Of a stretch of DNA of 16,858 bases, positions 8,137 to 15,210 are shown piece after piece (within the stretch, counting starts at the first letter, position 1; every line of letters starts with the position of its first letter). The DNA lies in contig JBCCQH010000136.1 of assembly GCA_039024435.1 (NCBI GenBank), positions 1 through 16,858 on the forward strand, given 5' to 3'. The translations under genes were made by a program, and so were the position numbers. The DNA is from JBCCQH01 sp039024435. Lineage in GTDB: Bacteria > Bacteroidota > Bacteroidia > J057 > JADKCL01. The notes under the pieces were generated by a model that ran no database searches, was not told the origin of the DNA, and worked only from the letters and a program-made list of their open reading frames with translations.

Positions 8137-8796
8137 ATGAGTCAAAATTTACGAGGGTTTGCTTGCGCGCTATTGCTGGTGGGCGTCATGGCAGTGGGCG
8201 ATGCATTTGCCCAGCCACCGACGTTTACCATTGGGTCAAACCTGCCTCCGATACTCACCGTTACCAATTCCGGATCGGGCACTTTACAACCGATGAACAT
8301 CGCCAACGCGGACAGCGTGGGGCAGGGACTTACCGTCACGGGGGGCACGCCCGTCTACACCTATGCCTGGCAGCCCGCTTCCTTATTTGCCGATCCCACG
8401 GCGGCGGCGACCACGGTGGATTTTGCCGATGTCACCAGCGTATTGGAGATTTTTCGCACGACCACCGACCAGAACGGATGCACGGTCACCGATACCATCA
8501 ATGTCGACTTTTCCACGGTCCGTGCGGGCTTGGTTCAGCTCGATGTAGCCCTGGAAGTATTTCCCAATCCCAACTCCGGAGCTTTTACGGTGGTCTTGCA
8601 GGGGGCGCCTTCGGCGGCTCCGCTCGATCTACTGGTGTACGACGGGCTGGGCCGGGTGGTGTACGCTGAAGCCCTGGGCCGTTTCCAGGGTCACCTCACC
8701 AAGGAACTCAACCTTTCTGACTTGGCGAAAGGCGCTTATTTCCTGAGCCTCAGCCGCGAAGGTAAGCAAGCGTTTACCAAATTGATGATCCACTAA
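8137..8796 (+). CDS. Small secreted protein with PKD-like module and T9SS type A sorting domain
   Basis: 219 aa. Residues 1-26 are a signal peptide (hydrophobic A-L-L-L-V-G-V-M-A-V, ending D-A-F-A-Q). Residues about 50-130 hold one PKD/Ig-like module (GGTPVYTYAWQP ... TDQNGCTVTDTINV), common in secreted Bacteroidota proteins. Residues about 140-219 are a classic type A Por-secretion C-terminal domain: V-F-P-N-P-N-S-G-A-F-T, YDGLGRVVY, L-A-K-G-A-Y-F-L-S-L and a basic end F-T-K-L-M-I-H. This domain sends the protein through T9SS and is normally removed on export. A -7 promoter element lies just upstream and the next gene starts 21 bases downstream, so the two are probably co-transcribed. No catalytic domain is present; a structural or binding role is likely. 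Confidence 0.85.
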   Translation: MSQNLRGFACALLLVGVMAVGDAFAQPPTFTIGSNLPPILTVTNSGSGTLQPMNIANADSVGQGLTVTGGTPVYTYAWQPASLFADPTAAATTVDFADVTSVLEIFRTTTDQNGCTVTDTINVDFSTVRAGLVQLDVALEVFPNPNSGAFTVVLQGAPSAAPLDLLVYDGLGRVVYAEALGRFQGHLTKELNLSDLAKGAYFLSLSREGKQAFTKLMIH

Positions 8797-8802
8797 CCAG
8801 TA

Positions 8803-8820
8803 TAGGAGACTCCAATCATG
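8803..8820 (+). promoter_or_regulatory. Shine-Dalgarno-like ribosome binding site before the glycine-rich protein
   Basis: The 21-base gap between the two secreted-protein genes contains AGGAG about eight bases before the ATG at 8818. Most genes in this window have no clear Shine-Dalgarno match, as is typical of Bacteroidota, so this site supports the chosen start. Confidence 0.4.
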
Positions 8821-10191
8821 AAAATTTCCAATATCTCTACCTGGTTTGCGGCGCTTGCCTTGCTGCTCGGTTTCGGTTTTTCGCAAGCCCAGGCGCAACA
8901 CGTCGCTTGTCCCGGCGTCGAATTTTGCATCACGCTGGACGACAACCGGGGCGCCGAGCAATGGCAATCCTCTTCTGATGGTACGACCTTCACCGATCTG
9001 GTGGGTGAAACCGGCGATAGCCTCTGTGTGACCCCAACGGGCGATGTTATTTACCGTGCGGTCATCAGCTCGGAAGCGGGTTGTGCTCCGGTCTTTTCCG
9101 ATACGATTGAATTTCAACTGAACACCCTGGTGGTCAGTGCGGGAGACGATACGCGGGTCTGCGGTGGCGATTCGGTGACCCTCGGCGGGGCACCTACGGC
9201 CAGCGGCGGTATTGGCGGCTACACCTACACCTGGGCGGGCCCCGGCCTGTCCAACAGTTTCGTCTCCAATCCGAGGGCGGCTCCAAGCGAGACGACGGAC
9301 TACGTGGTCACAGTGGTAGATTCCTTCGGATGCTCCCTTTCTGATACGATCAACGTTATTGTTGATCCGGTCCCGGCGGCTGGTGATACGACTTTCTCCT
9401 TTGTCAACGGCAATCAGTACTGGATCGTCCAGCGCTGCATCGATACGATTCGCATCGAAGTTTGGGGAGCCGAAGGCGGTACGCCCTTCGGCCAGACCAA
9501 TGGCGTCGGTGGATTCGGTGGATTTGCGGAAGGCGATTACGCCCTCGATCCGTTGGATCCCGGGGATTCTCTGCTGGTTATCACCGGTAGCAGTACGGGT
9601 TTCAATGGCGGGGGCAATGCTGGAACTGGATCCAGCTTTGGGGCCCAGGGCGGCGGCGCGTCTGAGGTTCAGGTCCAGGGGATGCGCATCATCGTCGGCG
9701 GTGGCGGTGGCGGTGGCGGCGCTGCCGGCTTGAATGCGCCCTTTGGTGGTCCCGGTGGGAATGGTGGCCTACCCAATGGTGGTGCCGGGGGCGACGACAT
9801 CGATCCGACGGTGGGCATCCACGCCCAAGGGGGCAATGGTGGCGCGGCGGGTGTCGGCGGAGCCGGTGGCAGCGGAGCCATCGAATGCGGCGGTACGGGC
9901 GGCGCGGGAATCGCTGGTCAGACGGCGGCCCAAGGTGGTGCCGGTGGCGATGGCGGCGACGGTGTTCTGGGTCCGAACTGTCCCGGTTCGGCGACTGGCG
10001 TCAGCGGTGGCGGTGGCGGGGGCGGTTACGCTGGCGGTGGCGGCGGTGGCGGCGGTGCCGGTGCCGGGAAAGCCTCGGCGGGCGGCGGCGGTGGCTCCAG
10101 CTACGTCGGTGGTGTCCTCAATGGCTCGGGAACAAATTCGGCCACCAGCAACCACACCGGTAACGGGCAGGTTCGCATCAGTTGGCAATGA
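8818..10191 (+). CDS. Secreted protein with Ig/PKD-like modules and an ALK/LTK-type glycine-rich domain
   Basis: 457 aa. Residues 1-27 are a signal peptide (A-L-A-L-L-L-G-F-G-F, ending A-Q-A-Q). Residues about 30-100 are an Ig-like module (EQWQSSSDGTTFTDL ... YRAVISSEAGC). Residues about 100-190 are PKD-like (V-S-A-G-D-D-T-R-V-C-G-G-D-S-V-T-L-G-G, TYTWAGPGLS, D-S-F-G-C-S-L-S-D-T-I). From about residue 195 comes a glycine-rich domain: IRIEVWGAEGG near its start, runs of seven or eight Gly at about 291 and 396-415, GGGGGSSYVGG, and a closing G-N-G-Q-V-R-I-S-W. This order matches the Gly-rich family that includes the extracellular region of ALK/LTK receptors. The protein ends there, with no type A or type B T9SS domain, unlike its operon partner. 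An AGGAG sits eight bases before the ATG, a Shine-Dalgarno match unusual for this phylum. The domain call is by pattern; ligand and function are unknown. Confidence 0.8.
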   Translation: MKISNISTWFAALALLLGFGFSQAQAQHVACPGVEFCITLDDNRGAEQWQSSSDGTTFTDLVGETGDSLCVTPTGDVIYRAVISSEAGCAPVFSDTIEFQLNTLVVSAGDDTRVCGGDSVTLGGAPTASGGIGGYTYTWAGPGLSNSFVSNPRAAPSETTDYVVTVVDSFGCSLSDTINVIVDPVPAAGDTTFSFVNGNQYWIVQRCIDTIRIEVWGAEGGTPFGQTNGVGGFGGFAEGDYALDPLDPGDSLLVITGSSTGFNGGGNAGTGSSFGAQGGGASEVQVQGMRIIVGGGGGGGGAAGLNAPFGGPGGNGGLPNGGAGGDDIDPTVGIHAQGGNGGAAGVGGAGGSGAIECGGTGGAGIAGQTAAQGGAGGDGGDGVLGPNCPGSATGVSGGGGGGGYAGGGGGGGGAGAGKASAGGGGGSSYVGGVLNGSGTNSATSNHTGNGQVRISWQ

Positions 10192-10213
10192 GCGAGTGAA
10201 GATGGAATTTTTT

Positions 10214-10250
10214 GCACTGCGGGGCTTCGATGAAGCCCCGCAGTGCGTTT
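10214..10250 (+). terminator. Perfect 15-bp hairpin downstream of the glycine-rich protein gene
   Basis: Bases 10214-10228 (GCACTGCGGGGCTTC) and 10232-10246 are a perfect 15-base inverted repeat with a 3-base centre (GAT), followed only by GTTT. The stem is very G/C-rich. It lies 22 bases after the stop of the + strand gene and 17 bases beyond the end of the - strand pseudogene, so it may end transcription from one or both sides. The T-run is weak on the + strand and absent on the - strand. Confidence 0.6.
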
Positions 10251-10262
10251 AGCCTGAATAAT

Positions 10263-11161
10263 TCATAAACCCACCTTCGCTTTTTGGAGGTGGTGGAGCG
10301 CCCGGTCGAGCATTTCCCGGGGAGGTGAAATCGCGATAGGGGTGACCCGACCAGCGGGTGTTTTGGCAGCGGTGTGCTCCGGTTGGGGGGCGACTTGTAC
10401 CTCGTCGGCAAAGGTGAGATGGGAGACCTCCCGGTTGATGATGGCGTGCTTGATCGCCCGGGCCATCAGCTCCGCCTGCTGGCTGCTGTGGTGAACGGCG
10501 TGGTTGAAATCGGCCACCTGCTCAAATGACCGGACGAGATCCACTTCCTGGAAAGCCCCGATTCCGAGGACTTGGGTATCGACTTGTCCGGAGAGGGCAA
10601 GGAGGGGGCTCGGTCCACCTTGGCGTCCCACATGCCCGTGTACACATTGGTGGCGCCGGGGCCGGCAATTGCGAAGCAAGCCACCGGTCGCCGCATCGCA
10701 TCGGCGCCCCCCAGATTGCTGCGGCCGACCACGCCAAAGACCTTGTCGACGCCCCATTTAACCATCGTTTCCACCATGAGATCGGCGACGGTGGCGACGT
10801 GGGGCGGCTCCGTTTTAACGCCGACCAAAACCGCTCCATCTTCTTCTTTGACGGGAAATGTCTCCACTCCGTCGTCAAATCCGGGGGCTTTGCCCCTGCA
10901 CGGATCAAAGTCGCAACCGTGCCAGGGACAGCGCATCGGCTCATTTTCGATGGAACCTTCGCCAAGGGGACCGCCCTGGTACGGGCGGCGATTGTCCAGC
11001 GCATGGCATTTCCCTTTGAATCGGGTCCGGCAGACCCCGGTGTGTCCGGCGGTCACCGTCTGCCCGCACCGGTCCCGTAATTGGGCCGCGTCTTCCAATT
11101 CTTTGCGCGGTGCAATGTTTTCGCTTATGGAGCATGCGTTTTTTGGGTGGTTGAGGGGCAA
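10263..11161 (-). pseudogene. Decayed Rieske / thiamine-pyrophosphate enzyme fusion gene
   Basis: Translation on the - strand gives a Rieske [2Fe-2S] region followed by the N-terminal part of a TPP-dependent enzyme (acetolactate synthase / pyruvate oxidase type: VADLMVETMVKWGVDKVFGV ... F-A-I-A-G-P-G-A-T-N). It is broken in several ways. The first Rieske motif, normally C-P-H, reads R-P-Y (Cys to Arg at 10985-10987, His to Tyr at 10979-10981), while C-P-W-H survives. About 30-35 residues are missing at about 10687, where family members carry R-H-E with the catalytic Glu. A run of five G (10604-10608) is one short of what restores the frame, so the sequence continues in another frame (LLALSGQVDTQVLG ... 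LQKAK). It stops at 10263 without the central and TPP-binding domains. The 5' end is unclear; ATG 11161 is the first in frame, but recognisable sequence starts near 11100. The family is recognised from motifs, not from an alignment. Confidence 0.8.
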
Positions 11162-11301
11162 AGTTGGCGGCGGTGGGTCCCGGGAGGGTTACGGGTGCAG
11201 GGTACCTTGCGCTGGAGGAGCCGCTTGTCGGAAAACTTGCTCTTTAACAATGCAACCGAGTGGAGCGAGATTGTTTTCGCATGGGCTTCTCATGCCCGAG
11301 A

Positions 11302-12063
11302 TTACGCTTCCCGGGGCGCTTCCATGACGTAAATGCGCCGCACGCTGTGCTTGAGGTAGGGCGTTGAAGCTGCGGCTTCGTACACCAGCATGTGGGAAGC
11401 TTCACCCATTTCGAGGACCAGTTCGGTTTTGTGGGCATTGATTCCCGCGTAGACCTTTTCCTGGTATTCCAGCCAGTTGGGGGTGTCTTCCCGCTCGATA
11501 AACACCATGCCCGACTGATCGAAAAAGGGGAGGATTTCCCGCTGCAAGAGATCCCAGTGGGTAAATACAAACCGCCCGCCGGGTTTCAGGACACGCCGGA
11601 CCTCGGCGAGGGCCTTGACCTTGTCGTGCGGGGTCCAGAAAGAATCCACGCTCATCGCGCAGTCGACCGAATCATCTTCCAGGGGGAGTTCCAGAAAATG
11701 TCCTTGGTGAAATTCGGCGGGAAAAGCCAGGGAGAATTCGGATTGAAACGTGTGCGCCCGTTCGATGGCGGAGGCCACAATGTCCACCCCGATCAGCCGG
11801 GCTTCGAGCCGTTCGGCCAACCAAAATCCCGGTCCACCGCGGCCACATCCAATGTCGAGCAAGGTTTGTCCCGGCACTTGGGGCAACAGTTCCCGGAACC
11901 GGTTCAGGTCGTGCCGGGTCACGTAGCCGTAGTGGTCGATTCCTTCCGGATACTGGTCGCCGAAGGCTTCCCGCCAGATTTTTTCCATCCATTTGCTCCG
12001 CCCGGAAAAGCGGTAGTACTTGTCGTAGAACTCGTGGTTGTTGTCGAGAAATGGCTTGGACAT
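11302..12063 (-). CDS. Class I SAM-dependent methyltransferase
   Basis: 253 aa from ATG 12063 (MSKPFLDNNHEFYDKYYRFS). The frame is open to 12183, but the extra residues are low-quality and would fill most of the gap to the divergent gene. The glycine-rich SAM-binding motif I, LLDIGCGRGGPGFWLAERL, is at residues about 68-86, with the acidic residue that contacts the ribose at the end of strand 2 (L-I-G-V-D-I, Asp about 94). A motif with D-C-A-M-S-V-D-S-F-W (about 135-147) and the post-motif V-L-K-P-G-G-R-F-V-F-T-H-W-D follow. These are typical of UbiE-like small-molecule methyltransferases; the substrate cannot be read from the sequence. No signal peptide, so cytoplasmic. It is transcribed divergently from the 555-aa exported protein and lies upstream of the decayed Rieske/TPP gene on the same strand; whether they once formed an operon is open (140-base gap). 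Confidence 0.87.
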   Translation of the reverse strand: MSKPFLDNNHEFYDKYYRFSGRSKWMEKIWREAFGDQYPEGIDHYGYVTRHDLNRFRELLPQVPGQTLLDIGCGRGGPGFWLAERLEARLIGVDIVASAIERAHTFQSEFSLAFPAEFHQGHFLELPLEDDSVDCAMSVDSFWTPHDKVKALAEVRRVLKPGGRFVFTHWDLLQREILPFFDQSGMVFIEREDTPNWLEYQEKVYAGINAHKTELVLEMGEASHMLVYEAAASTPYLKHSVRRIYVMEAPREA

Positions 12064-12195
12064 CGGGCGGAATCTTTTGTGGCGGCATGATACTAAATGT
12101 CGGCTTTGCAAAAAAGGTGCGGGGGGAAATCGGCGGGTAAAAAGTTGCCCGGCAAGTGTTATATTAAGTCTGAACACGATCACAGGGGGTAGAAA
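12064..12195. promoter_or_regulatory. Divergent intergenic region between methyltransferase and exported protein genes
   Basis: These 132 bases separate two divergent starts, so they must hold promoters for both directions. No exact TAnnTTTG was found on either strand. TTATATTAAG near 12160 is the most A/T-rich part and a possible -7-like site, but the match is poor. GGGGG lies about ten bases before the ATG at 12196. Confidence 0.3.
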
Positions 12196-13863
12196 ATGAT
12201 GCGAAAATGTTTGAGCAAGCTGATTTTACGGAGCCTGGCCAGTGCCTGGATACTATTGGCGTGGGTAGAAGTACGGGCCCGTGACAACTACGTACTCGAT
12301 ACCGCGCAATACCGCCGCTACCAACAACGCCTGCACGACTACTTTGTCTACATCGGTGCCGAACCGGGCAGCAGTATTCCGGCGGCTCAGATTCAGGTCG
12401 AAGGTACCCGGGGGACCGAGTGGATCCAGTCGGACGGTACGATATACCTGGGATTTTATCTGGCGACCCTGGCCACCGAGTACAAGCGCCACCAACTCGA
12501 AGGACAGGCCACTACCGCGACGGTGCGGGAGCTTTATTACGCCCTAAATGCCGTCTGGCGGCTGGACATTCGGTCAAACTACTACCGCTACGACCAGTGC
12601 ATCCACTGCGGCGGGACGTTTCCGATCACAGACTCGACCGTTGCCTGCGATTCTAACCTTCCCACCTGTCAGCTTCCCGCGTGCTACGTCTGCGATTCCT
12701 GTCCGGACAATCCGAACCTCAAAGCCGAGGCGGGCGCGCCGACCGGACCAATGGATGCCCGTACCTACAACGATCCCCGGCTAGATGGATTTCTGATGCG
12801 CAGCGATGGCGATTGTGCTTTCATTTCCATTTTGGAGAGCTACAATCCTTCATTTTTTTCGGGTGTCCAGGTATCTTCGGATCTCTTGACGCCGAACAGC
12901 AACGATGGCCGCAACAAGGAGATGAGTCAAGACCAGGCCAGTTTTCTTCTAATGGGACTTTTTGCGGTGGTGCGTTGCCTCGAAGACAGCCTGAATTACA
13001 ATGGTGTTCCCTTGCGCGAGTTTGCTCGGAATGAAGCGCTTTTAATGGTGCAACAGCTACGGGGCCGAGGCTTCTGGATCCTTAAAAATCCCCGGACCCA
13101 GCGCCGGGTGCAGCGCGGGGCGTTCAGCCCGTTCTATCCTTTTGCGAAGCCCAAAGCAGGTCAAGCGGTCTACGGAGACTCAGTTTACCTGGCAAATGTT
13201 GTGTCATTCCTTACCGCCTGGCTTTGGAATACCCAGCAGTTTCCACTGCTTACCGGTGCCCGCATCAATGCTGCGATGGATGGGGCTTTTGCGGCTACCG
13301 GAGATTCCTGGTCGCTGTTGTTTTTTAATACGACTCGTTGGGGCTTGCAGCGCTACGCCACCCACCGTAAATTGAAGATGGAGATCTACCTGCTGCTGTA
13401 TGCCGTGTTGCACGAAGATGTTCGTCCCCTTTCCCGCGCCTTTTATGACCGCTACGTTGCCATGCTGGAGAAAGCTTACCCCAATGGTCCGGAATCGCCC
13501 TGGCCGAATGGCAGTTCCACCCATTTTGGCTGGAACAAGCCGAACCGCTTCATCGCTTCGCGGTTTGATCGGGAAAATATAACCGTTGCGGCACCCGATA
13601 CGGTTGCCTCCCTGGATGGCATTCCCTTGGTGATCGAGTCGGGGTGCCGGGTCGCAACCGAAAGACCGGACCGCCGGGCCCTGGCGGCGAAGTGTGTGCG
13701 GGAGAAGAATGGCAGTTGCAAATTCAAACTGTTCGTCGATGAGTTCTACCTGGGAGGCATCAATACCCAAGGGCAATGGTACAACGGCATCGACTTTATG
13801 CTGTTGTTCAACCTGTTTGCGATTGCCGAGCACCAATCGGTATTCGAGGAAGCGGCGCAGTGA
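12196..13863 (+). CDS. Exported protein of unknown function, helix-rich, with a seven-cysteine cluster
   Basis: 555 aa. The N-terminus (MMRKCLSKLILRSLASAWIL, then VEVRARD) looks like a Sec signal peptide with cleavage near residue 29. After it come alternating amphipathic helices, for example G-F-Y-L-A-T-L-A-T-E-Y-K-R-H followed by V-R-E-L-Y-Y-A-L-N-A-V-W-R-L-D, and later Q-A-S-F-L-L-M-G-L-F-A-V-V-R-C-L. This resembles an alpha/alpha-toroid scaffold as in some glycan-active enzymes, but no catalytic motif was recognised. Seven cysteines at residues 135, 138, 151, 158, 163, 166 and 169 (CxxC-x12-C-x6-C-x4-CxxCxxC) lie in a loop between helices and could bind metal or form disulfides. There is no T9SS sorting domain, so periplasmic or outer membrane location is likely. 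Second in-frame ATG at 12199. The protein resembles conserved hypothetical secreted proteins of Bacteroidota; function unassigned. Confidence 0.75.
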   Translation: MMRKCLSKLILRSLASAWILLAWVEVRARDNYVLDTAQYRRYQQRLHDYFVYIGAEPGSSIPAAQIQVEGTRGTEWIQSDGTIYLGFYLATLATEYKRHQLEGQATTATVRELYYALNAVWRLDIRSNYYRYDQCIHCGGTFPITDSTVACDSNLPTCQLPACYVCDSCPDNPNLKAEAGAPTGPMDARTYNDPRLDGFLMRSDGDCAFISILESYNPSFFSGVQVSSDLLTPNSNDGRNKEMSQDQASFLLMGLFAVVRCLEDSLNYNGVPLREFARNEALLMVQQLRGRGFWILKNPRTQRRVQRGAFSPFYPFAKPKAGQAVYGDSVYLANVVSFLTAWLWNTQQFPLLTGARINAAMDGAFAATGDSWSLLFFNTTRWGLQRYATHRKLKMEIYLLLYAVLHEDVRPLSRAFYDRYVAMLEKAYPNGPESPWPNGSSTHFGWNKPNRFIASRFDRENITVAAPDTVASLDGIPLVIESGCRVATERPDRRALAAKCVREKNGSCKFKLFVDEFYLGGINTQGQWYNGIDFMLLFNLFAIAEHQSVFEEAAQ

Positions 13864-14363
13864 ATTTGTCGGGTGGGGAACCCAACCGCTCAACTACGCA
13901 AATCAAGGTGATATCTTTTTCTGCGGGATCGCTTGCCGCACTGCAGTTCCCGTGAAATAGTCTGTAATATTTTTCTTGCTCGGATCTTCGCAATTTAATG
14001 GTGTCAAAGTCGTGTTGCCCGGGGACCTTGGCCAATTCTTTTGGGCGCCGCGATCATTTCAAAAATCTCAGAGGCTGTTTAAAATTGGTTTGTGACATTT
14101 GCGGGTACAGATTTTTCCGTTGTGCATGCCTCGTTTTGGAGTCCATGGTCTGAGCCGGGGGCGAGAGGATGGAAGCTGAGGGGCAGAAAAGCTGCTGCAG
14201 CAAATTCGCAGGATTACAACTGAACCGCCTCCCCAACTTTGGGGCGATCAGACGCATCTTACTGCCGGCGGGATTAACCGGGATTGCCCCGCAAAAAAAT
14301 GACTTCATGAAAAGAATGCTCTGCCTCATCGCAGGGGCACCAGGTGCCCGATTGCGCAATTCA
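13864..14363. other. 500-base stretch without a convincing gene
   Basis: Both strands carry open frames here (14054-14359 on the - strand, and an upstream extension of the next gene on the + strand), but neither has recognisable protein features. Seen in the DNA: GAGGCTGTTTAAA at about 14070-14082, which resembles insertion-sequence termini but has no partner end in the window; CCCCAACTTTGGGG at about 14232-14245, a short palindrome; and GGGCACC-A-GGTGCCC at 14335-14349, a perfect 7-base palindrome 15 bases before the next start codon. No exact TAnnTTTG promoter was found. The stretch may hold regulation for the gene at 14364 or be remnant DNA. Confidence 0.35.
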
Positions 14364-15128
14364 ATGTTGAAAATTTACCTTCTATCCCCGTTGTGGGGGA
14401 TATGGCTCGGCATTTGCGGAGGACAAATGCTTTTGGCTCAGGACTTTGTGCAGTGGACCGATTGTGCTGGGTTCAAAATCGGGTATGCGATCAGCACGTC
14501 GGGCGACACCATCGCCGCGAATGAACAATTTTCTATCCTGCTGTATCTGGACGCGCCATTCTCCGCAAGTGCTTTTGGGAGTTGGTGGGAAGTGAACCTG
14601 ACTCCTTCGGTTGTCCCCGTGGCTGCTCCCGTTCGGATCCATACTTCCGCTTGGCTTGGATCTCCGGCGGCATTGTCGGTGCTGTCTCCAGCGGTAGCTG
14701 GCGGGTCAACAATCTACTGTTCCGTCGAGCGCCGGGACCAAAGGATCGGCTCCGGGCGCGGCCCCTTGCTCGTGGCGGAATTCCGGGCAGATAGTCAATC
14801 GGTGGCGGTAGCTGACTTGGTGACTGCTTTTGCTGGGGGCATCATCATGGAAGAAAATATCGATCTGAAGTGGGGGGCCACCGCGCCCCCGGAAGCAGCG
14901 GTGACCCTCTATCCGAATCCCGCCCGCGACTGGGTCTGCATAGATGCACGCTTGCCGGTAGATTTTCGCGTGCGGGCCATTGATCTGCGGGGGAAAGTGT
15001 ACTCGCTGGCTTCCCCCCAAGCGAATGGCCGACTGGACCTCGCGGACCTGCCGGCGGGGGTGTACTGGCTGGAAATGACCGAAACCACTACTGGTTACCG
15101 GACCGGATGCAAGCTGATCCATCGGTAG
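14364..15128 (+). CDS. Small secreted protein with T9SS type A sorting domain
   Basis: 254 aa from ATG 14364. The frame is open back to 14169, but the ATG at 14364 opens on a good signal peptide (MLKIYLLSPLWGIWLGICGG, ending L-L-A-Q). ATGs at 14307 and 14316 would put about 20 residues in front of it. Residues about 27-170 form one beta-rich domain: I-A-A-N-E-Q-F-S-I-L-L-Y-L-D-A-P near its start, and G-S-G-R-G-P-L-L-V-A-E-F-R-A near its end. That layout recalls a cohesin-like Ig-type fold, but this is weak. Residues about 180-254 are a type A T9SS sorting domain: V-T-L-Y-P-N-P-A-R-D-W, A-I-D-L-R-G-K-V-Y, D-L-P-A-G-V-Y-W-L-E-M and the basic end C-K-L-I-H-R. The product should be exported through T9SS and processed at the surface. 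It stands alone, facing a convergent gene 82 bases downstream. Confidence 0.78.
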   Translation: MLKIYLLSPLWGIWLGICGGQMLLAQDFVQWTDCAGFKIGYAISTSGDTIAANEQFSILLYLDAPFSASAFGSWWEVNLTPSVVPVAAPVRIHTSAWLGSPAALSVLSPAVAGGSTIYCSVERRDQRIGSGRGPLLVAEFRADSQSVAVADLVTAFAGGIIMEENIDLKWGATAPPEAAVTLYPNPARDWVCIDARLPVDFRVRAIDLRGKVYSLASPQANGRLDLADLPAGVYWLEMTETTTGYRTGCKLIHR

Positions 15129-15147
15129 GGGGCCAATCTTTCGGAAC

Positions 15148-15180
15148 GGTGGTTTAAGAATAGATCTGTCCACCTACTAT
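15148..15180. terminator. Weak hairpin between convergent genes
   Basis: GGTGG at 15148-15152 pairs with CCACC at 15170-15174 around a 17-base loop, followed by TACTATTTT. It lies between two converging genes, where a terminator is expected, but the stem is short. Confidence 0.25.
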
Positions 15181-15210
15181 TTTCAAATCGCCGACAAAAG
15201 CGGGCATGAC

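Noticed and set aside
9697..9720. GGCGGT hexamer run as a possible phase-variation tract
   Set aside because: Gain or loss of six-base units keeps the frame, so it could change Gly length but not switch the gene on or off.
9669..9881. Proline-rich frame on the - strand opposite the glycine runs
   Set aside because: The Pro runs are simply the complement of GGN glycine codons.
11240..11300. Short GGGC/GCCC inverted repeat after the methyltransferase as a terminator
   Set aside because: Only four base pairs and no T-run in the right place; too weak to list.
10572..11327. 251-codon + strand frame across the pseudogene
   Set aside because: The Rieske and TPP motifs are read only on the - strand; the + frame has none.
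14054..14359. 101-codon - strand frame in the gap before the secreted protein gene
   Set aside because: No domain, signal or start support; composition looks non-coding and it runs over the IS-end-like sequence.
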